Origin: Phascolarctos cinereus
Lineage: Eukaryota; Chordata; Mammalia; Diprotodontia; Phascolarctidae
Assembly: GCF_002099425.1 (NCBI RefSeq)
Contig: NW_018343990.1
Span: forward strand, 434,001-498,000
Length of the DNA: 64,000 nt
Direction of reading: 5' to 3'
Below the pieces are notes generated by a model. That model saw nothing but the letters and a program-made list of their open reading frames with translations. It did not search any database and was not told the origin of the DNA. Shown here piece after piece: positions 45,341 to 56,312 of this stretch; positions within the stretch are counted from its first letter, which is position 1, and each line of letters begins with the position of its first letter. A program made the translations under genes and the position numbers.

Positions 45341-46673
45341 TGCATATAATATTTGAGACTTCACTGTATGCCACTGGGGAAACAAGTGAATGGACACTCT
45401 TTATGCCTATTCAAAGATGGTAGAATACTGTTCTGAATTTGGGATAAGGACTGTGAGAAAAAGAAAAAGGAAAAAATGTAGCCCTGCCTATTTGCCCAGG
45501 ACAGCAAATTCCAAAGAGGGAGAACTGTGTAAGGCTAGATTTTCTAGGCATGCCCAGTTCTAACATGGAGACACCATTGAGGAGCATTTTGAACACACCT
45601 AGTTTGCTTTGTCCCCTACCACATGGATAAGGGTAACTTCCTTTGATTATCTGCGTGCATCTTTAAAACTGGGAAGACTGAGTCATTCACTCTTTTCAGG
45701 CACTCTTTTCCACCACCCTCTTTCTGCTGCTCTCTTATCAGTTGCTCCAGAGAGTGAAAATCTCACAGTGAAGATTCCATGTATTAAACCAGTGAGAAGG
45801 GAGAAAGTTCCTTCCCCTGCTCCCTCTCTTTTACCTGAGTTCTGGAAAATGGAACACAGGGTGTGTGTTTTTATTCTGCATTGTTTGTTCTCCTCAGTTT
45901 CAGGTGCCAGATGTGGGCCCCAAAGACCCTAGGAGTTTGAGACATGGTGACTTTGGAACCAGGTTTGCAAGTGGGATAGTTCAGCCAGCCAATCCATCAT
46001 GGAAGCCCTCTGAAGCCAGGGTGCCTGGGACTCAAGCTTAAAGGATCTTTTGGACTTGGAACTGGGACTGTGCTCTATGGGAACTGAGCTAAGCTATGAG
46101 CTTATGTCCCTTCACCTCTGAAAAGACTGAGGTGATACAAAGGGAGAAGGATTATGCCTTCCACATACTGAGGGAGTAAGTTTATATATTTGGGTTCTCT
46201 TTTGGAGTTAATATTTCTTGTTTAATAAGGGTAGATGTATATGGGAGGTAGAAGGGAGGAATATTTGGTCTCCACAGCAACCTTGTCCTACAGAGTAGAT
46301 TCAGGTTCCAATTCCTATAGTTACAGGAATATTCAGGAAGGGGCTGAGGTACACTTGTTTTGCAGTTCATTAAATGTACCTTTTGCCTCGGGAATCCACT
46401 ACAGGACCTTAAAGTACAGGTCAGCAGATCTGTGAGATTTAAAAACCTAAGAATAAAGTGGCAGTAACAGCCCACACAATCATGAGATTACTGCAGGTCT
46501 TTCTTCCATGGAGCACAGCAACAGCACTGAAGTATGATCTCAATCTAGCTTTCCCAGATCCAACTAGCACTCCCCAAAGACCCTCCCCACATGCCTTAGA
46601 ACTCCATGTCCTCCTTATCAGACTAGTTTCTCTCCAATAAAGCAAACATCTGGTGCTAGGGTAGGCAGTAGAG
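45341..46673. other. No gene recognised; unassigned
   Basis: Moderately GC-balanced text with several 60-110 codon frames but no domain. It may hold an old LTR or other repeat ('ttatatatttgggttctctt') that I cannot delimit. Confidence 0.3.
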
Positions 46674-46896
46674 TAGGGATCCTTCATCTTTTTTGTCTTT
46701 TGGACCCCTTTGGCAGCCTGGTGAAGCCTATGGGCCCCTTCAGAGAATAATATTTTTAAATGATTGAGGGAAATGTTAAATTTCAGTTAGAGGTCAATGA
46801 AAATAACAACTTAATTTTTTCCCTACATTTGTGAGTCCCCTGAAATTTATCAGTACAATCCCTGGGGGTCCATACACTCCAAATGAAGAGCCCCTG
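46674..46896. mobile_element. hAT-type non-autonomous element (8.0-kb family)
   Basis: 'ttttggacccctttggcagc', 'ctggtgaagcctatgggccc', 'tttcagttagaggtcaatga', 'ccctgggggtccatacactc', end 'gaagagcccctg'. Flanks cagtag ag and ctctagag match at 6 of 8 positions. Confidence 0.7.
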
Positions 46897-47029
46897 CTCT
46901 AGAGAATGACTCAGACCACTTCTCTGTACTGTGTAGGGTCTAAGGAATGCAAGAAGTTCCCCAGCCCTGATCTAGACTATCCCTTCCTACCCCTCCCAGG
47001 CCCAAGGATTTCAAAGTCCTGAACTTCTT

Positions 47030-47265
47030 GCTAATGCCGTTCAGTCATTTCAGTCATGTCTGACTGTTCATGAGCCCATTTGGGGTTTTCTTGGTGGAGA
47101 CACTGGAGTGGTTTGCCATTTCCTTATCCAGTTCTTTTTGCAGATGAGGTAACTGAGGCAAACAGGGTGAAGTGACTTGCCCAGATCACACTGCCAGTAA
47201 ATGTCTTATCTCAGGCCTTCCTGATTCCAGGCCCTGAGCTCTATCCACTGCACAGCTGTCCTAAG
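47030..47265 (-). mobile_element. Mar-1-type SINE
   Basis: 'cagtcatgtctgactgttca', 'gagtggtttgccatttcctt', 'gaggcaaacagggtgaagtg' and 'ctctatccactgcacag'. Confidence 0.85.
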
Positions 47266-47814
47266 TCCTGAACTACCAAATTCACAAACTGTAAAAATTA
47301 CTGAGATGTTGCATAAAACAAGTATTATAACCTGGTATCCAAATGGGCCACAACTGGTCTTGAAAGCTCTGTTCTATTTGTTAACTTTCCATCTCTATGC
47401 TGGATTGTATGTTCCCAGGAGGTTAATTTGGTGAATACCATCAACCTTTTCCATTTGGCTCATCAGGCTGAATATCAAGACTAATGAGACACCAGTCTCA
47501 GGTGGCAATGGCATTTAAGCCTCTGTAGATGTAGCACAGTCATAATTCCTTGTTAATTTTTTTTAAGCTATCACTAGGCTCCAGTAGGGGAGATGGAAGA
47601 CCAGAATGAAAATGAGCAGGATAGTATGCACACCTACCTGTGTTCATTCATCTGTGGATCTATGGAACCAAGCCCTCCAAAAAATGAGCAGTCAGGACAA
47701 GGATGTTACATGCCAGTTCCTCACTTCAGGTCTGGAAGATGCCAACATGGTCTGCCATAGTTACTTCCCTCCACTGGACCCAACATACCCAATCATTGAA
47801 CCTAAGGAGAAAGG
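47266..47814. other. No feature recognised
   Basis: Overlapping frames near 47.6-47.9 kb have no domain, and the last part runs into a transposon remnant. Confidence 0.3.
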
Positions 47815-48010
47815 GGCATGTCAAAGTCTCACTGGGCTCCAGAACCCTTTGGTGGTCTGGTACAGCCTATGGACCCATCCTCAGAATAATGTTTTAAAAT
47901 GATTGAAGGAAATGCTAAATATAAGTTAGAGGTCAGTGAAAAGAATAATGTAATTTTCTTCTCATTCAAATTCATGGAACCCCTGAAATCTATCTACAAA
48001 ACCTTCATAT
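47815..48010. mobile_element. hAT-type element fragment (8.0-kb family)
   Basis: 'cagaaccctttggtggtctg', 'ctcagaataatgttttaaaa', 'aagttagaggtcagtgaaaa' and 'tggaacccctgaaatctatc'. Both ends are lost. Confidence 0.6.
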
Positions 48011-48514
48011 CATCTCATATGTGGCTATATTCTGCTAAGTAGGGATTGGCCCAGTGACCAGTCTGACTGTCTAAGAGGGATGTAATGAAGGGCACCATGG
48101 CCCAGGCCTGGGGAAATCTCCAGGTGAGGGGCACTGAACTTGCCTAGTCAAGGTCTAGGGATCACCAGCGGCCTTCACATTCATTCACGAGCTTTCTGTA
48201 AGGTGGGAAATGTATCTCTGAGCATAGCCAGGTACTCAAAGGATGATTCTAATTGTAATTGCAGACTTTTGGAGTCCTCTGCTGGGGGGTTGTAGAACAG
48301 CAAGTGTCTTGGTACTGATCTGTTGCTTCTTTTAAAAAAAAAATTATCAGACAATACTATCATCCTAGAATGAATTAAAGAAAAAGACAAATAAGGTCTA
48401 AATCGAGATACGAAGGAGCATAAACCTATCATTGGGTGTAATCAGGAGGTGGGGTTTCTCAGGATTTCTAAAATCTAAGGATTGAGAAGGAATTAGACAG
48501 CAAAGGGTAGGAGC
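48011..48514. other. No feature recognised
   Basis: Spacer. Confidence 0.3.
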
Positions 48515-48810
48515 AGAGATCATGGAATCATAGATTTAGAGCTGAAAGGGATTTTAGAGGTCATCAATCTAACCTCTGAATTTTGCAGATGTGGAAATGG
48601 AGAAAGGTTAAGTAACTCTCTCAAGGGGAAACAAATAGCAATTAACAGAACCAGGACTCAAACCCGGATCCTTCACTCCAAATTCCATTATTCCCCAGAT
48701 TTCACAGACTAACAGAATCCCAGAGTCAGAATGGATCTCATTAGCCATCTAGTCCAAACTATATCCCCCCCCCCAAAAAAAGAATCCCCACTACAACATG
48801 CCTGAGAAGT
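48515..48810. mobile_element. MIR-like SINE fragments
   Basis: 'tagatttagagctgaaaggg', 'ttttagaggtcatcaatcta' and 'gaaccaggactcaaacccgg', then a second small unit 'ttagccatctagtccaaact'. Confidence 0.55.
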
Positions 48811-48854
48811 GTTTCAATCCACTGTGTTCCTGATTGGTTCTTCCAAAGAGAGAA

Positions 48855-49105
48855 AAGAAGAAAGATTTATTAGGCACATACTATGCATCAGGCACTTTAC
48901 AAATAGTATCTCATTTAATAGTCACAGTAATCCTATAAGTGCTACCGTTACCCTCATTTTACAGTTGAGGAAATGGAGGCGCACAGAGATTGAGTGACTT
49001 GCCCAGGATACCACAGCTAAGAATCATTTGAAGCCAGATTTGAACTCGGGTCTTTCTGAGTCCTGGCCCAGTGGTCTGTGCACTTGGATGCCACCTAGAT
49101 GCCTC
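48855..49105 (-). mobile_element. MIR/Mar-like SINE
   Basis: 'actatgcatcaggcacttta', 'ctcattttacagttgaggaa', 'gagtgacttgcccaggatac', 'cttggatgccacctagatgc'. Confidence 0.65.
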
Positions 49106-49955
49106 AAAGATTCTGCAACAGAGGCATCAATGGGAATATTTTTTTACATCTAGAGGCAAAAACAGTTACCAAGGTAGGCAGTTAGGGTGAAGGATGGGCA
49201 GTGGTGCTACAAAGGATAATCCAACCATAAGCACAGGAAGGCTGGGAGAGGGGACAGTCCAGCCTTCCTCTAAGGATTAGGGACAGTCAAAAGGTGTGCC
49301 GGACAGCAATTTGGCTGCTGGAGCAAGGCCTGAGGAGAGCAGTCATCACAGACTGGAAGGATGTCCACATAGATGTTGGAGCCCTGAGATAAAGCCCCAT
49401 GTTATTATGGCTCTGGTCTAGTCTTTGGGGAGAAACAAAATTCACACGTGAAGAAAAGTAGTAAATGAGACCAGCTGGTATATAATTAAGTGTTAAATCA
49501 CATGGCACAAAGTAGCCCCAGATTGTATGTGTATGCCCTATGAGTCCAAATTACATACAAAGTGATGTGGGAATTTCAAGCCATGAGATGCATTTCCCAG
49601 CATCCCTGATGCCTCTATCTGATTGGAACATGATATGATTTTAGGGGTCTTTAAATAATGTAAGTATTGTGAAATTTTACTACCGAAGATTCATTCCTTT
49701 AAGCAAAGGTATTTAATGGTAATTTAATAAAATCTTCACATTATTAGAATGCCAGTACACCTAGGAAAGGTAATACATTAAACATTTGTCAGATAATAAC
49801 ACCTTAGATTATTTGTATTAACAGGCTTTTTACCAGTTACCAGGGAGGTACCAAGAACATTGGCCTGCAAATCAAAAGCTGGGATTCAACTGGCTGAGCC
49901 TTGCTCAGTTTCACCTAGCTCAGTTTCATGTCTAAAATGACTGCATTTCTCAATG
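49106..49955. other. No feature recognised
   Basis: Spacer. Confidence 0.3.
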
Positions 49956-50103
49956 TCCCTACTAAAAGGCCATCTTCTTAACCAACCAAACACCCTTCTG
50001 CTATATGAGCACTCTCACTTCCTCACCACCACCCCTCCAATCCTCCATTTCTAGAACCACGACCAAAGGAATTCCACAAGCCCTCCTGGAAGCGCCACCC
50101 ACT
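49956..50103 (+). repeat. Local duplicate, copy 1
   Basis: About 148 bp nearly identical to 53,508-53,655 in the same direction. 'ctactaaaaggccatcttct', 'aaccaaccaaacacccttct' and 'caccacccctccaatcctcc' are exact in both, and the 3' part differs at scattered bases. No known family. Confidence 0.8.
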
Positions 50104-50404
50104 CAATGTTCTGGCTCTGACATTCTGTTCCTCTCCAGGCTGCACTCCTAATTCTCCTGGTTGTTCTCCACAATGCCCCAGAAACTTCTTCAAAGTGAAG
50201 CTCTCTTGTTCTCCAGACTTTACCCCTTCACACAATGAAAGTAACTCCCTTGTGGCCTCTCCCTCTGTTTGGCTGGTTCTTCCCAGAACAAAGTCCAGCA
50301 GGAGTCAGGACTACAGCTTAGAGAGGAATGAAGATTCAAATGCTTAAAATGGAGGTTCTGGGAGAAAGACTTTTTAGCTCCCTTTTATGTGTTGCCCCCT
50401 CCCC
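50104..50404. other. No feature recognised
   Basis: Short spacer before an L2 end. Confidence 0.3.
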
Positions 50405-50530
50405 ATTCAAATGTAAGCTCCTGGAAGGCAGGGGCTGTCTTTCTTTCTACTTATATTTGTATTCCCAGAACTTTACACAGTGCCTGGTACACAGTAAGAG
50501 CTTAATAAATGCTTGTTGACTTGATTTGTG
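50405..50530 (+). mobile_element. L2 LINE terminus
   Basis: 'aatgtaagctcctggaaggc', 'cacagtgcctggtacacagt' and 'cttaataaatgcttgttgac'. Confidence 0.75.
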
Positions 50531-50619
50531 TTTAATCAGAAAGTTTGTCAGATTCTCTCCCTTGTCTCCATGAACCCTTTCTGAGCTCTGAAGTCAATTA
50601 TTGCCCCTTTCTTCCCCAA

Positions 50620-51235
50620 AATTATTATTAATAATAACAGTTACCATTTATATAGAGCTTCACAATTTACAAAACATTATATATTATATATATATATATA
50701 CTACATACAAATACTATATAGTGTTTAGGTATACATACTATGTATATGTAATATGTCCATAATATACTATATACACATAATATATACACACTATACATAA
50801 ACACTTAGTGATTATATATAGTGCATATGTATTACATGTAAATAGTACATCGTGTTTAGCTTTTATATATAGTGTATATTGTTACATGTATATAGTACAT
50901 TATGTATAGTGTTTATATATAGTATGTATTGTTACATGTATGTAGTACATTATATATAGTGTATATGTGTTACATGTATATAGCGCATTATGCGTAGTGT
51001 TTATATATAGTGTATATGTGTTACATGTACATAGTAGATTATGTATAGTATTACTATATAGTGCATATGTGTGCATAAATTTGATCTTCAGAACAACCCT
51101 ATGAGGTAGATGTTATTATTATTATCCCCATTTTATTTGGTCAGGAAATGGAGACTGAGACCAAGGTTAAGTGACTTGCAGAGGGACACATAGCTATTAA
51201 GCGTCTAAGACAGGATTTGAATTTAGGTCTTCCCT
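50620..51235 (-). mobile_element. MIR SINE expanded by an internal minisatellite
   Basis: The left piece 'aacagttaccatttatatag' with 'cacaatttacaaaacattat' and the right piece 'gatcttcagaacaaccctat', 'tgacttgcagagggacacat' are the two halves of one MIR complement. About 400 bp of tandem AT-rich sequence lies between them. Confidence 0.65.
50675..51075. repeat. AT-rich minisatellite, about 50-bp period
   Basis: The word 'ttacatgta' recurs with its context at 50,832, 50,882, 50,932, 50,970 and 51,021, i.e. steps of 50, 50, 38 and 51 bp. The shared unit contains 'atagtacattatgtatagtg'. It is preceded by a plain (TA)n run. Confidence 0.8.
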
Positions 51236-51242
51236 ACTGCAA

Positions 51243-52330
51243 TCAATCAACAAACATTTATTAGGTCTTGACTATATTCCAGGCACTGTACTTAGAACTC
51301 AAGCTACAAAGAAAGGCAAAAACTGCCTGTATTCAAAGAGCTGACATTTTAATGAGAGAGACAACACGTGAATAAGTAGGTATATACAAGATACATGTAG
51401 AGTATATATAATGTAACTTTAAAGAGAAGGCTCTAGAGTCTGGGATGACCAGAAATCTCCTACAAAAGATGGTATTTGAACTGAGTCAAAGCAGATTCTA
51501 GAAGGGTGAGATGAGGAAGGAGAATGTTCCAGGCATGAACATCAACCAGGACAAAAGCAAGAATCAGGAAATGGAGTGCTGTGTGCCTGACACAGCAAAT
51601 AGTCCCATATAATTGGATTATATGGAAGGGCCAGGCCATGAAAATGAAGAATTTTAAATGTCAAACAAAGGACCTTTTATTGGATCCTGGAAGTAAGAGA
51701 GAGCCACTGGGGTTTATGGAGTAGATGACACAGTCACACCAATGCTTTAGGAAAATTACTTTAGCAGCTTGGTGAAGGATGGATTAGAGTGGGGGAAGAT
51801 TTGAAGCAGAGAGAGCAATTAGAAACCTGTTGCAATAGTCCAGGTGAGAAATGATCATGCCTGTGCCAGGGTGGTGGCTCTGTGAGCGAAGGAAAGAGCA
51901 CATGGAGGAAAAATGTTATGATCACAGAGAGGACAAGATTTGGCATCTAATTGAATATGTGGGATGAGTAAGACTGAGCAGCCAGAGACATGGTTGAGGT
52001 TGTGAGACTGGATGACTTGGAAGATGATGATGATGCCCTCAACAACAGTTGGAAAGTCTGGGCAAGGGAATAGTCTAGGGGAAAAGATAATGAAATGTAT
52101 TCTGGACATGTTGAGTTTGAGATGCCTATGGGACATCCAGATGGAAATAGCTACCAGGCAGCTGGTGATGAGAGACTGAAGTTCAGGGTAGAGCCTGGCA
52201 CTAGATAGATCTGGGAATCAGCTGCATAAAGATGATAATTGAACTCATGGAGCTAGGGAGATGACCAAGTGAGAGCATAAAAGAAAGAAGAAGAAGTCCA
52301 GGATAGAGTGACAATTAGTGAAATTCAAGT
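51243..52330 (+). mobile_element. Long interspersed repeat, longest copy
   Basis: About 1.1 kb in one piece: 'caacaaacatttattaggtc', 'ttcaaagagctgacatttta', 'gaatgttccaggcatgaaca', 'agagccactggggtttatgg', 'gcaatagtccaggtgagaaa', 'gccagggtggtggctctgtg', 'ggacatgttgagtttgagat', 'gggaatcagctgcataaaga'. It has no open reading frame of note. I know this text as a common ancient mammal-wide repeat but cannot give its library name with certainty. Confidence 0.6.
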
Positions 52331-52377
52331 TTGACATGCTCTCTACTCTACCAAGTTACCTCTCTATTACCTTATAT

Positions 52378-52680
52378 TTATCATACAGTTATAGAGCTAG
52401 AGCCAGAAGGGACTGTCTGCTCCAACACCCACATTTAACAAATGAGGAAATCAAGGCCCAGAGATGCTAAGTAGTTTGCCCAATTCACACAAGCATTAAG
52501 TGTCAGAGTCAGGATTTCAACCCTTGTTGAATCCAAGTTCAGTGCTCTCTATCTACCTGTTTTTATGCAGGACAAAAAGAAAAACTTCTTGAGGGCAAAG
52601 TCCTTGTCCTCCAGTTCCTAACAGAACACTTTATACATGCAAAGTACTTTATTAATATTTGTTAACCTAACTTGAATTTC
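52378..52680. mobile_element. MIR-like unit and L2 terminus
   Basis: 'tagagctagagccagaaggg', 'aaatgaggaaatcaaggccc' and 'gtcagagtcaggatttcaac' up to 52,560. Then comes an L2-like 'acttcttgagggcaaagtcc' and 'ttattaatatttgttaacc'. Confidence 0.6.
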
Positions 52681-53507
52681 CAACAGTTCAATTACATGAG
52701 ATCAGGATAGCCATGTTGTCTTCTGGTCCCCAGTATGAGGGGACCAAGGGAAGAGAGGCCCAGGTAGGGCACAATGGTTAGAAGCCCTTCAGAGCTGGGG
52801 GAAATATGAGGGCACTGGACTCCTAATAATAGGCCTGGTAAAAGCGGACATGGTTCAGCGCATCAAAGGTAAATTCCATTGACTCACTTCACAGATGTTA
52901 CCTGAGACCTCCTCTGCTCATAGTATGGAGCAAAGGGCCCCTAGCTTACTCCAAATCCAATTAAGAATAATGATGGGGGGAAAAAAAACAACCAATGGAT
53001 GATCTAGAAATCTGTGCTGTATTATATGCCTCTGGGAAAGAGAAATCTAACAGAGACCCAGATACACTTACATACATACACACAAATTGAGCTTAATTGA
53101 AGCTAATGGTTATCTCCTCCAGGCTATATAAACACAAGTATTGAATAGGTGTGGGAATAAATTATTTTAACACTGGTATAAACTAATGAGGCAGAATATG
53201 GAACACTCTGTGCCATTTTCTTCTGTCTAAAAGATGAGCACCCTAAAAATTACCTAGAGAGAAAAAGTCTGCAGTTTGTGGCTTCACAGTCTAAGGTTTC
53301 TAATACTCTGGACAGCCCATACGGCCAGAGTCCCTGGTTTTATACTGTACTAGCAATCTATGCTTCTCAACCAAGAGTTTGCCATAGGGACAAGAGACAA
53401 TACCTTGGTGGGTTTAACCCTTTCACCTCCAGAACTTCTACCCTGGGGTCCCAGCTATCCAGCCTGGCCCTCTATATCAGACAAGCCCTAAAATTGCCTC
53501 ACTTCCC
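52681..53507. other. No feature recognised
   Basis: Spacer. A 79-codon frame at 53,278-53,517 runs into the duplicate and has no domain. Confidence 0.3.
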
Positions 53508-53655
53508 TCCCTACTAAAAGGCCATCTTCTTAACCAACCAAACACCCTTCTGCTATATGAGTACCCTCACTAACTCACCACCACCCCTCCAATCCTCCAT
53601 TTCTAGAACCATGATTAAAGGAATTCAGCTAGCCCTCCTGGAAGCACCCCCCACT
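53508..53655 (+). repeat. Local duplicate, copy 2
   Basis: Second copy of the segment at 49,956, 3,552 bp to the right in the same orientation. Both lie shortly upstream of an L2-like terminus, but at different distances (about 300 and 35 bp). Confidence 0.8.
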
Positions 53656-53689
53656 CAGCATCCTTTTGCCCCACTCCACTCACCATTCC

Positions 53690-53800
53690 CCTATCTTATT
53701 AGATAGTAAACCCCTTGAAGGCTCTTGACTTTTCTACCTGTCTCTCAGGTCTTGGCAAATGGTAAACACTTAGTAAACGCTTTTTTATTTATTAATGCAT
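53690..53800 (+). mobile_element. L2 LINE terminus
   Basis: 'agtaaaccccttgaaggctc' and 'aacacttagtaaacgctttt'. Confidence 0.5.
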
Positions 53801-53944
53801 TCACTCTTAGTGGTACCTTATGCTTTAATCCCTTACTGAGGACTTTTCTTCAGCTACCATGCATGCCCACTATGAATGATAAAAATAAGTAAATAATATT
53901 AATATAACATTTTTGAGAATTTGTAGAATGTCTTATATATTCAT

Positions 53945-54125
53945 GAACCAGAGTGGTACAGGGAATATACCCTGTTGAAGTTGAAGGTCCTGGGTTCAAA
54001 TCCTGCCTGTGATACTACTATTGAATAAGTCATTTGACCTCCCTGGGTCTCAGTTTCTTTATCTGTAAATTCAGGGATTTGGTCTCTGAGGTCCCTGCTA
54101 ACACTAGATTTATGATACTATGATA
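53945..54125 (+). mobile_element. MIR-like SINE
   Basis: 'tcctgggttcaaatcctgcc', 'gacctccctgggtctcagtt', 'tttggtctctgaggtccctg'. Confidence 0.6.
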
Positions 54126-54193
54126 TTTTATCCTCCAGAGAATATAGGAAACAGTAAATAACTTTCAGTAGCTCATTAAAAATGATACAATTG

Positions 54194-54340
54194 GGGCAGC
54201 TAGGTTGGGCAGTGGATAGAACATTGGCCCTGAAGTCAGGAGGACCTGAGTTCAAATTAGGCCTCAGAACAAACACTTGACACTTACTAGCTGTGTGACC
54301 CTGGGCAAGTCACTTAACCCCAATTGCCTTTAAAAAAAAA
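54194..54340 (+). mobile_element. WSINE1/WALLSI-type SINE
   Basis: 'ggggcagctaggttgggcag', 'aggacctgagttcaaattag', 'actagctgtgtgaccctggg', 'cccaattgcctttaaaaaaa'. No clear target duplication. Confidence 0.9.
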
Positions 54341-55184
54341 TACCGTTCTCTTCCCTCTGTGGTAAGTCCCACTTCTGCCTCCTGGGATGCATATAGTCTC
54401 TCAGGTATGATTTTGACTCCCATAAGGGAAACAAGTCAAGGTTACTAAACACACAACCTCATGGCATTCACCTTTGCCCCTTAGAATCCTTAACTTCCTT
54501 TAAGGCTCATCTTAAGTGTAGGAAAACCTTTCTTGATCCTCTAGTTGTTAATGCTCTCTCCCTCTTCAAATTAATTGTATTTACTTATCTGTGTAAATGT
54601 TGTACCTCCCAAGTGCCTGGCACAATACCTTACACATAGTAGGTTCTTAAGAAATGCTTAATGAATTGAATCAACCATTAAGACACCAGAAGCGCCATTT
54701 CTAATTTGGTATTTTTCATCGTTTGACGCAGCCTGTGTTTCTGTTTTAATGGCAGACTTGGGTATCGATTAATCTAATTCTCCAGCATAGAGGTTGGAAA
54801 GAAAGCTGTCAAAATCCCAACGAAAGAAGCCTTCCTTTGGTTTCACCAGTCTGTCAGTCAGTCATTTGACTGACATTTATTAAATATAACAATTGGTAAG
54901 AGCATGTGCCTATGAAGGTAAAGGCCAATTAGTCCACATCTAGAAAAGGAAATAGGTCATTCCCTATGTAATTCTCCACTGCATTTCTCAGAGAATTCTC
55001 CATAATATCCCCTTACTGTTGTATTGTTACCACTCTTTCCTTCTCTTAAGAATGAACAAAAACCCTCTTATATCCTACTCTCTCCAGAGTGATGTGTTTT
55101 TCAAGGACAGGGGAGTAAGTTTAGTCAGATATGCAACTCCAGGTTGAATGTGGGGAAAAGCTCATTATTGCGCAGATTCCTCTG
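54341..55184. other. L2 fragment and unassigned spacer
   Basis: An L2 3' region spans 54,445-54,685 ('cctttcttgatcctctagtt', 'gtgcctggcacaatacctta', 'taagaaatgcttaatgaatt'). The rest is unassigned. Confidence 0.6.
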
Positions 55185-55450
55185 TGATAAGGTAGAAAGT
55201 AAACTCCACGAGGGCAGGGATGATTTCAATCTTGTCTTTGTATTCCCAGCTCCCGGCCCAGTGCCTTGCTATTTCTTACACAGGACACTTCATCTTCTTT
55301 CCCAGTGACTTTACACTGGCCATTCCCTATGACTAGAATTCATTCCCACCTCCCTCCATCTAGTAGAATTCCTTACTTGGCTCAATATCTGACTTAAGTA
55401 CCACTGTCTACTTCCTGATCCCAACTATTAATGCCATTCTTCCTAACTTG
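55185..55450 (+). mobile_element. L2 LINE pieces out of order
   Basis: A terminus ('actccacgagggcagggatg', 'ggcccagtgccttgctattt') is followed, not preceded, by an upstream L2 part ('ccattccctatgactagaat', 'agtaccactgtctacttcct'), so two insertions or a rearrangement. Confidence 0.6.
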
Positions 55451-55699
55451 GAGGCAGAAGAATGCTCAAGCCAGCTTGTACCAGCTCCCAGGCTGTTAAA
55501 TTTTGAATGTGAGCATTTATAACTCAGATATAGGCAATCACTAAAAATACCTTAGGTTCTGGCCCAAGAATGATGGATCTGGCCGCTCCTTCATGATTGT
55601 GGAAGAGCAGAGTTTCTTTGTGGGTAAAAGCTTCTCTCTATGTATCTCTCTGCAGATGGAAGGATGTGGAGGCATATGATGAACTGGTCAATTTGCTAA
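55451..55699. other. No feature recognised
   Basis: Short spacer. Confidence 0.3.
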
Positions 55700-55915
55700 A
55701 GTTTTATAGATCTGGAGCTGGAACAGCCATCTGATCCAACCCCCTAATTTCACCAAGGAGGAAACTGAAGCCCAAAGAGTTGGTGACTTACCTAAGGCCA
55801 CATAGATGATAGTCAGACAGTCAACAAGCATTTATTAAGTATCTATTAGATGCCAGTAACTGTGTTAAGCACTGGGAGTAGAAAGGCAGGACAGTCCCTG
55901 TTCTCAAACCCAAAT
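55700..55915. mobile_element. MIR-like unit and long-repeat 5' end
   Basis: 'gccatctgatccaacccccta' region with 'gaggaaactgaagcccaaag', then 'gtcaacaagcatttattaag' and 'gtgttaagcactgggagtag' of the 51.2-kb family. Confidence 0.55.
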
Positions 55916-56009
55916 CCTTTCACTACAGAACCAGAACTCTATACATCATAGATGACAGATTTAGACCTGAAAGGATCCTTCAAAATTTGACCTCCTACTC
56001 ATCAAATGG

Positions 56010-56082
56010 GCCAAGATGAGAAAAAGAGAAAATGACAATTGCTGGAAGGGAGGTCAGGCACATTAATGCCCTATTAGTGCAC
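56010..56082 (+). mobile_element. Small L1 fragment
   Basis: 'agagaaaatgacaattgctg' with 'ggcacattaatgccctatta' matches the L1 phrase seen at 38.51 and 43.84 kb. It is cut off by the MIR that follows. Confidence 0.45.
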
Positions 56083-56084
56083 CT

Positions 56085-56312
56085 GGGGTCAGGAAGACTT
56101 AAGCTCAAATCTGGTCTAATTCACTTACTAGCTGGGTGAATCTAGGCAAGTGACTTGGCTGTCTGCCTCCATTCCCTCATATATAAAATGGGGATAATAA
56201 TAGCACCTACTTCTCAAGGTTTTATTATCTCAAAGGAGATAATAATTGTAAAGCCCTTACCACAGTGCATGGCACATAGTAAATACTATATAAATGTTAG
56301 CTATTATTATTT
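56085..56312 (+). mobile_element. MIR SINE, nearly full length
   Basis: 'gtcaggaagacttaagctca', 'aatctaggcaagtgacttgg', 'ataaaatggggataataata', 'gcatggcacatagtaaatac' and terminal 'gttagctattatta'. Confidence 0.75.
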
